The translations under genes were made by a program, and so were the position numbers. From Chara braunii (lineage: Eukaryota; Streptophyta; Charophyceae; Charales; Characeae), in contig BFEA01000100.1 of NCBI GenBank assembly GCA_003427395.1, forward strand, positions 894,027-916,539: a stretch of 22,513 nucleotides of DNA, given 5' to 3'. The first letter of the stretch is position 1; every line of letters starts with the position of its first letter. Of this stretch, positions 9,569-17,704 are shown piece by piece. The notes under the pieces were generated by a model that worked only from the letters and a program-made list of their open reading frames with translations, was not told where the DNA came from and did no database searches.

Positions 9569-9883
9569 GGTCACCTTATCCCAGGAGAGAGATTGGCTCG
9601 TTTCAACAGAGAGAGTGGGATATGGATGTTCGAGACACGTGCAGACGGTCAACGTTGCCCTCAAGTTCAGCGATCGAAATGTGAGTCCCAAAAAAAAAAA
9701 AAAAAAAAAAAAAGGAGACGTGAGAGCCGAAGAGACCGTTGGAACGACAAGAGATGAGCAAAGAAGGGATGAGGTTGAGAGAGAGGAGGAAGAGAGAGAG
9801 AGAGAAAGTGTGAGAGAGGTGGTCACCTTATCCCGGGACAGATTGGCTCGTTTCGACAGAGAGAGTGGGATAGGGGTGTTCAT
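9569..9883. repeat. direct repeat pair GGTCACCTTATCCC...
   Basis: About 63 bp at 9569-9632 recurs at 9821-9883, sharing GGTCACCTTATCCC, GATTGGCTCGTTTC and ACAGAGAGAGTGGGATA. Between them lie an A24 run (9690-9713) and a GA-rich unit. Confidence 0.9.
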
Positions 9884-9887
9884 GTGA

Positions 9888-9944
9888 CACGTGGATTGTC
9901 CAAACTTGGGAGAGTGTGAAAGGGCAACATGGACAATCCACGTG
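9888..9944. repeat. perfect 15-bp inverted repeat, 27-bp loop
   Basis: CACGTGGATTGTCCA at 9888-9902 and its exact reverse complement at 9930-9944. CACGTGGATTGTC appears a third time at about 10295. The arms include the palindrome CACGTG. Confidence 0.95.
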
Positions 9945-9984
9945 GATAATTTTTTGTAAGGAAAAAACATTATATGTATTGTTA

Positions 9985-10079
9985 TGTTTTTTGTGCCCAC
10001 CTCTCTCCTCCCTGTTTATGCCGAACTCCAGAATGCATACGTTAGCCCGTCTGCCACATGCCTACCAGCAAAGAAGACG

Positions 10080-10126
<47 letters not shown>

Positions 10127-10140
10127 TTTGGTTTCCTGAT
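9985..10140. repeat. dispersed repeat, copy 2, with (CT)n expansion
   Basis: Inverted relative of 7808-7995. The CT run at 10086-10123 replaces the shorter CT-rich stretch of copy 1. Confidence 0.75.
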
Positions 10141-10319
10141 GTCAATCAGATTTATTTTTCAAGTAATCACGGTAATTTTTTTATCAATAAAATCAAATGA
10201 AATCAATACTATTCAATAGAATGAATAAAACGAAGAATTCGGCCACATGCATGCAACCAAAGAATGCGTTGGCCAACGAGGCCAATGTTCATGACACGTG
10301 GATTGTCTTGGACAGACCG

Positions 10320-10487
10320 TTGGAGTGACAAGAGACGAGCAAAGGAGGGATGAGGTAGAGAGAGATAGTGAGAGAGAGAGGAGGAAATGAAAAGTAAGGA
10401 GGAGACGCGAGAGTCGGAGAGACCGTCGGGACGACAAGAGACGACCAAAGGAGGGATAAGGTCGAGCGAGGAAAAGAGAGAGAGGGA

Positions 10488-10521
<34 letters not shown>

Positions 10522-10880
10522 CGAGGAAGGGAAAAGGAGGAACACGACGGAGCAGGTGTTGACGAATAAGAGTGAGGAGAAGGTCATGAACAGGAGGCAA
10601 CAAACGACAAACAATACAACACGAAATTCTGAGAAAGGGGGTAAAAGAGCGGAAGAGAGAGGAAGAAATGGGCAGCAAGGGGGGATGAGAGGAAGGGAAA
10701 GAGGAGCAAGGAGGAGGAAGTTGAGGGATGGAAAAAGGAGGAGGGCACAGCAGAACGAATTAGAGGAGAAACTAGGCTACGATGGGGGGATGGATAAAAA
10801 CCAATGGAACAAGTGGAGAGAAAGGTGATGACCGAAGAGAGGTGAAGAGCAAGGGGGGGGGGGGGGGGGGGGGGGGGGGN

Positions 10881-10929
<49 letters not shown>

Positions 10930-11390
10930 CAAGACGACGAAGCGGAATGGATAAAAAGCAATCCAATGAGAAGGGAGAAACGCGATGGAAGAAAACAGAG
11001 ACAGAGAGAGCGGAGGAGGCGGAAGAGGAGGGATGGGGGGAAAGACGGGAGGAAGAAAAGGAAACAGACAACGACTAGGGAAGGATGAAAAGGGATGCGA
11101 TGGAGACCGCGACAACAAGAGAGAGAACAGACGAACGGGAAGACTGTGATACCGAAACAAGGGTGGAAGAGGGCAAGAGAGAAAGAGACAGAGTGGACTC
11201 CGAGGAGCGTTGTGGGGAGAAGGGGCGCAATCCGGACAGATGGAGACGATGTAGAAAACAGGTAGAAGGGAGGAAGAAGGGAGGAAGGAGGGAGGAAGAA
11301 GCGAGGAAGAAGTCAGGAAGAAGAGAGGTGGAAGGGAGGTGGAAGGGACGTAGAAGGGAGGAAGAAGAGAGGTGGAAAAGAGGTGGCTGC
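10320..11390. repeat. about 1 kb polypurine tract (polypyrimidine in the YIP1 transcript)
   Basis: The plus strand is overwhelmingly A and G, with GA microsatellites (10497-10518, 10881-10922), a G27 run (10853-10879) and AGG-rich minisatellite-like sequence at 11260-11385. It directly adjoins the exon 1 donor, so the first kilobase of intron 1 is C/U-rich in the pre-mRNA. Such mirror-like R·Y tracts can adopt triplex (H-DNA) structures. A single N at 10880 sits at the G/GA junction and marks base-call uncertainty. Confidence 0.85.
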
Positions 11391-11392
11391 AC

Positions 11393-11681
11393 CTTCGAGA
11401 AGCGGCGGCTCGTCTTCAAATGTTCCAAAATTAGCCATCCCAGGTCTGACAGGAGGAGGAGGCGTGTAGAGGCCAGGACCAGTTCCTGGGCCATAGGGAC
11501 CAGGAGGGCTGTTCATGTCGAAAGACATGAAGGACATTCCAGGTCCGGATCCCCGTCCGGGACCACCCATTGCCACGTGTCGCCCGCCCATCACTTGGGG
11601 CGACGGCTGATTGACTCGCCGCGAGAAAGGCTGGTTCCCACTCGGACCAAATGACACCGAAACTTCCCCTTCTGGACCCAT
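11393..11681 (-). CDS. YIP1/YIPF5-like gene, exon 1 (cytosolic N-terminus)
   Basis: 96 codons plus one base. The ATG at 11681-11679 is the first after an in-frame TAG eight codons upstream, which supports this start if no 5' exon is spliced in. The protein begins with a Pro/Gly-rich, low-charge cytosolic region (GPGRGSGPG, PPGPYGPGTGPG, PPPPVRPG) and ends with NFGTFEDEPPLLE at residues 84-96. EDEPPLLE followed by ELGI on exon 2 is the signature at the start of the Yip1 domain. The donor is GAAG|GTGCAG. Yip1 N-termini are variable and often Gly/Pro/Tyr-rich, in keeping with this one. The gene reads leftward; in total 206 complete codons are recovered, against about 250-280 for the family. Confidence 0.88.
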
Positions 11682-11944
11682 TACACCTTTTTCCCCTCCC
11701 TACGACTACTACTAACGGCTAGCAGAAAGCTTCAACTCTTTCCTCCTCCTCCTCCTCCTCCTCCTCCTACTCCTCCCTCTCCTTCTGTGGGACCAACCTA
11801 CCTCCCCCACTCACCGCCAACCCAATTCCTTCCCCTTCCCTCCACCCAAACAACAAACGCAGAAAACAAAAACAAACAAAAAACACACAGCACTCGCCTA
11901 ACGAGTCTACGCGGGAAAACCTCGTCTCATCTACACCTACCAAA

Positions 11945-12004
<60 letters not shown>

Positions 12005-12435
12005 CTGTGTGTGTGTGTGTGTATGTGTTTGGCCAATGACCTTGTTCTACCCTAGCTACTACTACTACTACTACTAGCAGAGAAGAAAAGGAAGGAATGC
12101 CCACCCGCAAGGTGGAAACAGAAAGAGAGCGCACTCGAATCCGATCCCGCCCCCGCGCAAAACGGATCCACGATATCACCTCTCTGAGTGCATTTATGGC
12201 GGGCAGCACAACGTAGCATGCGTGGCGCGCGGTCACGTTAGACGTTGGCCGTTGGGCGCGGGCTTTGGGGGTGGATTAAGAGATTCTGGCCGTTGATCTT
12301 TGCTATTACGATCAATATCGCTTAATTCGTGTAAGTGGGACCTAGCCCCGGAAGACAGCCGGCAACATGCCTGGTGGCTGGGTCCGTCCGATGAAAAGAA
12401 GAAAAGTGAACCGATGAACACACGCACAACACGAC
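11682..12435. other. upstream region of the YIP1-like gene
   Basis: Expected to hold the 5' UTR and promoter. What can be seen is a (CTC)n run (11743-11768; GAG in the transcript), a (CT)n-(GT)n compound microsatellite (11947-12028) and a (TAC)n run (12056-12076). No TATA box or other core element can be assigned with confidence. GA/CT-rich stretches upstream of start codons are common in plant promoters, but a role here is only a guess. Confidence 0.5.
11947..12028. repeat. (CT)n-(GT)n compound microsatellite
   Basis: CT at 11947-11992, then GT to about 12028 with single interruptions. Confidence 0.95.
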
Positions 12436-12883
12436 CTTGCTGAGCTCTCCGTCCAGGGCCAGTCCATGCGGCTACCCTCTTCCCCCGAATAATAAATCGA
12501 GGCCGGGGGACCTCGGCGGCGTAGCTCAGTTGGTAAGGCACGCAACTGGCATTTGAGGTCCTGGATTCAATTCCCGTTGGCCTCATATACCTTCCTGGGC
12601 AAGCTTGGTGCCCGCCACCTAGAGATTGGCCGTTGGTCCCACCGAGTGGCATTGAGCAGAGACTGCCGATGTTCATAGGGGGAGGGGGCCCCAGGGGAGG
12701 TGCGGCCACTGGCCCATAGAAGAAAGCTCGGTCCTGATGCTACCGGCTGACCCCTGGCCAGTATCGCCAACCTGCTGTAGCAGGTATCGCACCTGCTGGT
12801 GGGTGCAGCTCCCCCATGTTCCCTCGTTGGAGGCTTGAGCATGGATGTGGCTGCTACAGGATCCCGTAATACTATAATGACAA
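12436..12883 (+). mobile_element. SINE-like element with tRNA-like module, copy 1
   Basis: 448 bp, matching 21826-22272 along its whole length in the same orientation with roughly 85-90% identity by eye. Order: a 75-bp 5' module (GCTCTCCGT, TCTTCCCCCGAATAATAAA, CGGGGGACCT), a tRNA-like segment with A and B boxes, then a body with TATACCTTCCTGG, AGAGATTGG, GGGGGCCCCAGGGGAGG and two hairpins (12770-12785 and 12789-12806), ending ACTATAATGACAA. There is no protein coding. A module ahead of the tRNA-like part is unusual for a SINE, so the true 5' end or class could differ. No target-site duplication was confirmed. Confidence 0.8.
12514..12585 (+). promoter_or_regulatory. tRNA-like segment with Pol III A and B boxes
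   Basis: TAGCTCAGTTGG at 12522-12533 fits the A box consensus exactly. GGATTCAATTCC at 12563-12574 is a near-match to the B box (GGTTCGANTCC). Spacing and total length (about 72 nt) match a tRNA, but the T-arm and D-arm pairing is imperfect. This is read as an internal promoter of the repeat, not a functional tRNA. Confidence 0.75.
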
Positions 12884-13454
12884 CTAGCTAAGCGCCCGTG
12901 GTGCGGGCGGTGCGGGCCACGCCCACAGAAATAAGAGTAACTGGCTATGAAGTCCGAGTTTAATTCACAAATTAAAAAAGTGACAAATAGAAAAAAGAAA
13001 AAAAAAGCAAGCAAGAGAAAAGGCTACAAAGGCCGAGTGCGGAGCCCCTCTCCAGTCCCTGACACGCATGCTGCAGAGTAAACGGGGGGCAAGTCTCGAT
13101 CTAATCCGTGCAGGCGGGCATGGCCTCGCAAGGGAGAGCTGCAGATCAACAGCGAAGTAGAGGACGTTCCCCCCCGGGCCAGGAGGATCTTCCACTCTCG
13201 GATGAAGATCGAATGAGATTACTGATCTCCAAGTGTTATGACAATGGGGTGTTCACGGAGAAGTCCACCATGGAGAATGGGTAGTGGAAGGAGGTGTCCG
13301 CACATTTGTGGTTAACCCTCGATTAGATGAGTTGACTACAAATTGGCTTAAGGAAAGAACGGTGACAATAATCTTCCAGGGAGAAGCTAGGGACTTACCG
13401 ATGTGGGTGGGAAAAAAAAAAAAAAAAAAAAAAGGCGAGGAGAGACAAAGATAG

Positions 13455-13458
<4 letters not shown>

Positions 13459-13527
<69 letters not shown>
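13459..13527. repeat. (GA)n microsatellite, about 34 units
   Basis: Uninterrupted GA run, preceded by an A22 homopolymer. Confidence 0.97.
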
Positions 13528-13529
<2 letters not shown>

Positions 13530-13715
13530 CAACAAAAGAGCAAAGAATAAAAAAAGTCGAACACGAGTATAGAAAGAAAAACAGTTTCATATGAAAATTT
13601 TTCGTTTCATTAAAGTAAGCAAGTTGCCACAGTATGATCAAGTCACAATTATTGCGTAGTGGAATCAATATTGACTTAAAAAGCAGAATAATATTACGTC
13701 AAAATTATTCAAGTC

Positions 13716-13716
<1 letters not shown>

Positions 13717-13796
<80 letters not shown>

Positions 13797-13797
13797 C
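13717..13797. repeat. (TC)n microsatellite, about 40 units
   Basis: TC run with one T interruption near its end. It is complementary to the GA run 190 bp to its left. Confidence 0.97.
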
Positions 13798-13946
13798 ATT
13801 TATTTGTTTTTCTCTTCTCATATCTCTTGTAGGGGCAATTATGTAACTGAAACCGAAGACGACCATCTAAAAATTTGCAATTAAGGCAAGGACTGGACAA
13901 TTGTCCAAGCAACATTTATCTCTTCCTATATCTCTTATAAGATCAA

Positions 13947-14640
13947 TCAACTTCCTTTGCTGGAACGATACTCGTGCAGCATCTCACGAACAGAAACTCG
14001 TTGCAACACTTTGCGACGATACTCCTCGAAAGTTCCGAATTGACCTTGTCCTTGTCGAGCATCTACACACCTCCAAGTGTCCATGCTCGCATTAAATTCC
14101 TCTGCTGCTTCCACAATATTTTGAATCTTGTGAGAACTGTCAAGATGGGACGGGTGTGCAAGTGTCTTCTTGAGACCAATAGATTCAAGACAATCATATA
14201 TGGCAATGTTAAAATTAGAAGAACTTGGTTGTCCCAAGGGTCCTGTATGGACATGCACATGGTCTCTTGATGGTATAAGAGCGAGCACAACACAACTGAC
14301 AGGAGACGGAGTAGCAGTAGCGGCCGACAAAGCAAAAACAATAACAGAGGTAGTGACAATCGACATTGATATATGGGATGGTGAAGCAAAATCCTCAAAA
14401 CGCTGAAAATTTGGAGGAGATGCTGCTTGAAGGGGGAGTCTACGGACCGGAGCGGAATGAGGAGTGGAAGAAGCGACCACGGGAGGAATCATTTCGAGAA
14501 GGTTCTGTATTCGTGCATATCTGTGAAAAAGCTGAGAAATTGTCCTTTCGGTCGGACAATGTAGTAAGTGAATTGTCGTCCTAGTAATCTCCTCATTGGA
14601 AAGAGCAACAAACTCATTGTTCAGAAGCGATTACAACATG
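13947..14640 (-). pseudogene. unrecognised coding sequence next to the Helitron helicase (ORF-X2)
   Basis: I do not recognise this protein. The frame is open for about 225 codons, ending at a stop at 13947; the first Met in the longest clear part is at 14492, but coding-like sequence extends upstream through FVALSNEEITRTTIHLLHC and the 170-bp duplicated module. It has a Ser/Pro/Ala-rich middle, then a more ordered C-terminus with FNIAIYDCLESIGLKK, NIVEAAEEFNASMDTWR and GTFEEYRRKVLQRVSVREML, mostly helical in character. No membrane segment or known catalytic motif is evident. Its strand and base composition match the Helitron remains to its right, so a transposon-borne accessory gene is plausible. 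A decayed host gene or a different element is equally possible. Confidence 0.45.
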
Positions 14641-14949
14641 AAAGAAATCTCCAAATCCGAAACATTCAACGGGTATGAAAGAAGAGGGGATCGTCGTTCC
14701 AACCACATATCAGTGAGTTTGTTTATTTTTTAGTCGAAGAAGTTTTCTCATATTCATCAATCTTTTACGAGAGAGCAACGAACTCATCGTTCAAAAGCGA
14801 TTGCAAAATGGAAGAAGCCTCCAAATCCGAAACATTCAACGGGTCTGAAGGAAAAGAGGATCGTCGTTCCAACCACATATCAGTGAGTTTTTTTTTTTTT
14901 TTTTTTTTCCAGTCGAGAAAGTTTTTCCATATTCGTCAATCTTTTACGA
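14602..14949. repeat. 170-bp tandem duplication within coding-like sequence
   Basis: Copies at 14602-14771 and 14772-14949 are about 88-90% identical. The second has a longer T run (about 18 T). On the minus strand each encodes a similar 40-residue module (LTDMWLERRS, NVSDLE, LQSLLN, EFVALS), so the duplication copied part of ORF-X2's upstream region. Confidence 0.93.
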
Positions 14950-14989
14950 CTGTGACACTTTTGACTAACATTTCAAAAAAACACCTCAG

Positions 14990-15715
14990 TCAAGATGTTT
15001 TGCATGCCAACCCTCTTCGCAACGCCAAACCATCTAGCAAGGTATTTCGCAGATTCAAAGTGCGGATTGTGGGTGCATCGTTATCATCGAACACCACAAT
15101 AACTGTTGCAGGATTTTGTGGTTGCGATGCCAGTGTGACACAAACATCTTTTTCGCATCCATTGCGTTGAGATTGCGAACACGAAACATTAACACGTGCA
15201 CGGCCAACGACCCGTGCACAAAATTGAAGAGATGTAAGTGCATCGTCAGTGAGCGCATTCAACGCTCTTATAATCCGAGTTTCCGTTTCATGAACAATAA
15301 GTTGTCATCCCACCTGATTATCAGCAAAGGTAGGCTCCGACACTTCGGGGGAACCCAAAAGATTAATTTTCGCACCACGACTTTTTATTCTCTTAAATAT
15401 AGATTCAACACAGTCTTCTTTCGAATCGCTCGTAATGTTACCATCCTCGTCATCGACAAATGTAAGATTAATAGACCCACCCGTCAGACCTCTACGTGAA
15501 CCATCCCCATCAGCATGTCAATCGTCACCCCCCCCTCCACAACCATGTTCTCAGCATCAGCAAGGGTATTCCCTTGTGGACATCCACATTCAACTTTAAA
15601 AAAAACAGCATGATCGCCCTGAGCATGTCCACTTCCAAGATTCACCAATCTCTCATCATTTCCAGTTTTCTTCGACCTCTTTGAAAGTCCGGTATCAGCT
15701 TTAGACGTACATTCG
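14990..15715 (-). pseudogene. unrecognised coding sequence (ORF-X1), disrupted
   Basis: No family recognised. On the minus strand a frame is open from about 15500 to a stop at 14990, apart from one TGA near 15305. It carries INLTFVDDEDGNITSD, CVESIFKRIKSRGAKINLLG, HETETRIIRALNALTDDALT, QFCARVVGRARVNVSC and ATVIVVFDDNDAPTIRTLNL. Upstream of a C8 run (15528-15535) another frame continues the coding look (KKTGNDERLVNLGSGHAQGD, VECGCPQGN), suggesting a frameshift at the homopolymer. The middle part is beta-rich, but I cannot assign it to RPA/OB-fold or any other known Helitron accessory protein. It lies between the strand-switched helicase end and ORF-X2. Confidence 0.45.
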
Positions 15716-15754
15716 GATCATATTGAATGATATTGTTGATTCTCATAGGGTTAT
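15716..15754. other. junction between ORF-X1 and the reversed helicase segment
   Basis: Short stretch with no coding match on either strand; the left breakpoint of the strand switch lies here. Confidence 0.4.
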
Positions 15755-16120
15755 GTTAATAACCGTATTCTCGACAATTCCCCTGGGGAGGTGTGTGAAA
15801 TTTTTAGTGTTTATTATCCTGATTCGGACGATACCGGACTCGGTATTGAGAGATAGTTTTTAAACTCTCTCAATGAATCAGACCTTCCAGCTCACAAACT
15901 GCGCTTGAAAATTGGTGCGTCCGTTATATTTTTACGAAATTTGTCCCCAAAGCAAGGACTGTGCAACAACACAAGGTTGATTCTGAAGAAGATCGTAAAT
16001 AATGATTTGTCATAAGTGACAATAATACGCACATGTAAGACGACACTGGTCTCCAAGATTGATCTGATAAGCGATGGTGAGACCACCGGGTTCAAATGGT
16101 TTATGAGACAATTTTCAGTC
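15755..16120 (+). pseudogene. Helitron helicase, C-terminal part, on the opposite strand to the rest
   Basis: One plus-strand frame reads VNNRILDNSPGEVCEIFSV, FLNSLNESDLPAHKLRLKIG, VIFLRNLSPKQGLCNNTRLI and KIDLISDGETTGFKWFMRQF. This is the standard order of the Pif1-type helicase C-terminal domain in Helitron RepHel proteins, just before the MTINKSQGQ motif, which is missing. In-frame stops are TAG 15854-15856, TAA 16013-16015 and TGA 16121-16123. The N-terminal part of the helicase runs on the minus strand and reaches this same point, so one half has been flipped or belongs to a second element. Confidence 0.88.
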
Positions 16121-16835
16121 TGAATGAGTCATACATACGACACTCGTGCTATATTCATGAAATCAACTCATCAATCGGTTTATCCGCGCAAATCTCACGT
16201 GACAATCTGACTGCAGCAGGTTTATTAGGAACAACACGAGGATAATCACAATTTCCAACACGTATCAAAACGTGGACATACATTCATATCATTTCATCAT
16301 TACCTAAGCTTAAGATTCAGATATTTTCGGTCAATTGATGAATCTCAAAAAGTTTTAATTAAGGAGACATTTTCATCGATGCATCAATTTGTTGCGCTCA
16401 CGATCCGTGTTTCACAATGGGCAAAACCTGTCGAAATCCCTAGAAAGTAGTAGAACCTTCCCACAAAACGGCTCGTGATTGTTAGATCCCGAAGCGTAAT
16501 GTCAAAAGTTTTCAAGTGAAACTTGTTACTAATCGGAGCCTCATCCCAGACAATCAAGTCTGTATGGTGGATAAGCTTCACAAAATCACTTTGTTTCGAG
16601 ATTAAGAAGAGACGCGTGTTATCAGGTTTCAAAGGTACGTGAAATCGTGAGTGAAATGTTCGACCCTATATCAAAAAAGTCACCACTATGTCACTGGATG
16701 CTACGATCAGTCCAATGGCAAAACGAGACCTGATGCCCGCCAAAATCATTTCAATGCAAAAAGTATTTTCTGTTCCGGCTGGTGCATCGGGAAAGACACA
16801 TAACGTTTTTTTCTATTGCACAACCCGAACAACTT
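16115..16835 (-). pseudogene. Helitron RepHel pseudogene: Pif1-type helicase N-terminal domain
   Basis: Minus-strand reading gives Walker A as APAGTENTF (16762-16785), where the family has GxAGTGKTF, so the essential Lys is gone. Then come MILAGIRSRFAIGLIVASS, GRTFHSRFHVPL, LIVWDEAPISNKF (Walker B, about 16535-16555) and DITLRDL. After a frameshift follow GKVLLLSRDFDRFCP and KHGS, LFEIHQLTENI, RVGNCDYPRVVPNKPAA and the end near RMYDSFRL. Stops include TAG 16666-16668 and several later. RepHel unwinds and transfers a single strand during rolling-circle transposition; this copy is dead. Confidence 0.9.
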
Positions 16836-17704
16836 TTTCCACCAACAATCGTTGACGTGTCCGAAGACGTCGAAAATTGAAGTCATATATGCGTTGCATT
16901 TGAATCGCATCATACAAAAACTCCTCGTTTAGAATCGACAATACTATTCTGTTATTGTAATGTCTGGTTATATTCTCAGCAATTGTTTCCCCATCGGGTG
17001 TTGAATAATAAAGGCAAAACTGACAAATATTTTTTCCAGACTCTTGCAAGATACGGTCAAGATGAAATAAGACTAACGATTGCAAAATGTTCAGTGAAAC
17101 AATTTCATTGTCTGCACGATACTGAAAATCGTCGCACATATTATCTCAATGTCGTTAAAAGAAACGGACTGGATCGTTCACTGGACCAAAGGCGAGAACT
17201 ATAGCAAACACTTTACGAACTTCTTCAGGCATGTAATGCGCTGGGACTGTGTCTATGCATTGATCGTATGTATTGTCGGTTTGTAAAAGGTCCAATCGAA
17301 GACACACGAATCAGAAATAATCATATTCGACTTCATCCATTGTACGAATTTCGGCAAAAGAGCGCACCCCATGAGAATGTTTATGATTTAGCAACACACG
17401 CAAACAGAAGCATTCGCCTTCCGTGATGCAAAGGGACCACTGTGAAGATCCCGCTTTCTTCGATTCTACTTCTTGTGTTTATAATTCCACACATAAGTAT
17501 TTATGATCTCTCCATAAAAAGGAAGTTTTTCGCTAGGAACATGTTCATTATAAGAGTTGTGTTTTATCCATGCCGCCAGTTTCGTTTTGGGGGTCCATGT
17601 GAAACAACGTCATGCTCAGTGTTAGGTTCGAATTGCATTTTTTGCATGTTTTCAATATGCACGGACAATTTTTCTACTGCGGACCACTGTTCCGCAAAGT
17701 CGAA
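16836..17704 (-). pseudogene. Helitron RepHel pseudogene: Rep-helicase linker region
   Basis: Following the Rep domain on the minus strand are EKLSVHIENMQKMQFEPN, then EGECFCLRVLLNHKHSHG (17341-17424), SFAEIRTMDEVEYDYF, DLLQTDNTYDQCIDTVPAHY and EEVRKVFAIVLAF, then CADDFQYRADN-type sequence and ILNEEFLYDAI. This is the usual conserved linker between Rep and helicase domains. Frameshifts and stops interrupt it. One part stays open from 17139 to 16813. Confidence 0.85.

Larger units (their letters stand above)
9714..10466. repeat. GA-rich dispersed repeat, three copies
   Basis: Copies at 9714-9779, about 10310-10360 and 10401-10466 share GAGACCGT or CAGACCGT, ACAAGAGACGA and AAAGGAGGGAT blocks. 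Copies 1 and 3 also share GGAGACG, GAGAG and CGA-type starts. The copies are 10-15% diverged by eye. Confidence 0.85.
5279..11392 (-). other. intron 1 of the YIP1-like gene (6114 bp), repeat-filled
   Basis: Donor GAAG|GTGCAG at 11392 and acceptor AG at 5280-5279; exon phases on both sides fit (1 then 2 bases). The intron holds CA/CT microsatellites, a (GATT)n satellite, a foldback, tandem repeats and a long polypurine tract, each listed separately. No other gene was recognised. A non-canonical exon inside cannot be excluded. Confidence 0.8.
12884..13946. other. no gene seen; simple repeats
   Basis: GC-rich up to about 13200, then an A22 run (13412-13433), a (GA)n run (13459-13527) and a (TC)n run (13717-13797). 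Just before the TC run, 13696-13715 matches Helitron sequence at 19284-19303 in 19 of 20 positions, so a small Helitron scrap may lie here. No ORF beyond repeat by-products is credible. Confidence 0.6.

Noticed and set aside
10213-11160. Long minus-strand Ser/Leu/Pro-rich ORFs
   Set aside because: They are translations of the CT/GA polypyrimidine tract; composition follows the repeat in every frame.
12514-12585. Functional tRNA gene
   Set aside because: A and B boxes are present, but arm pairing is poor and the same segment recurs inside a 448-bp repeat at 21.8-22.3 kb; better read as a SINE-type promoter.
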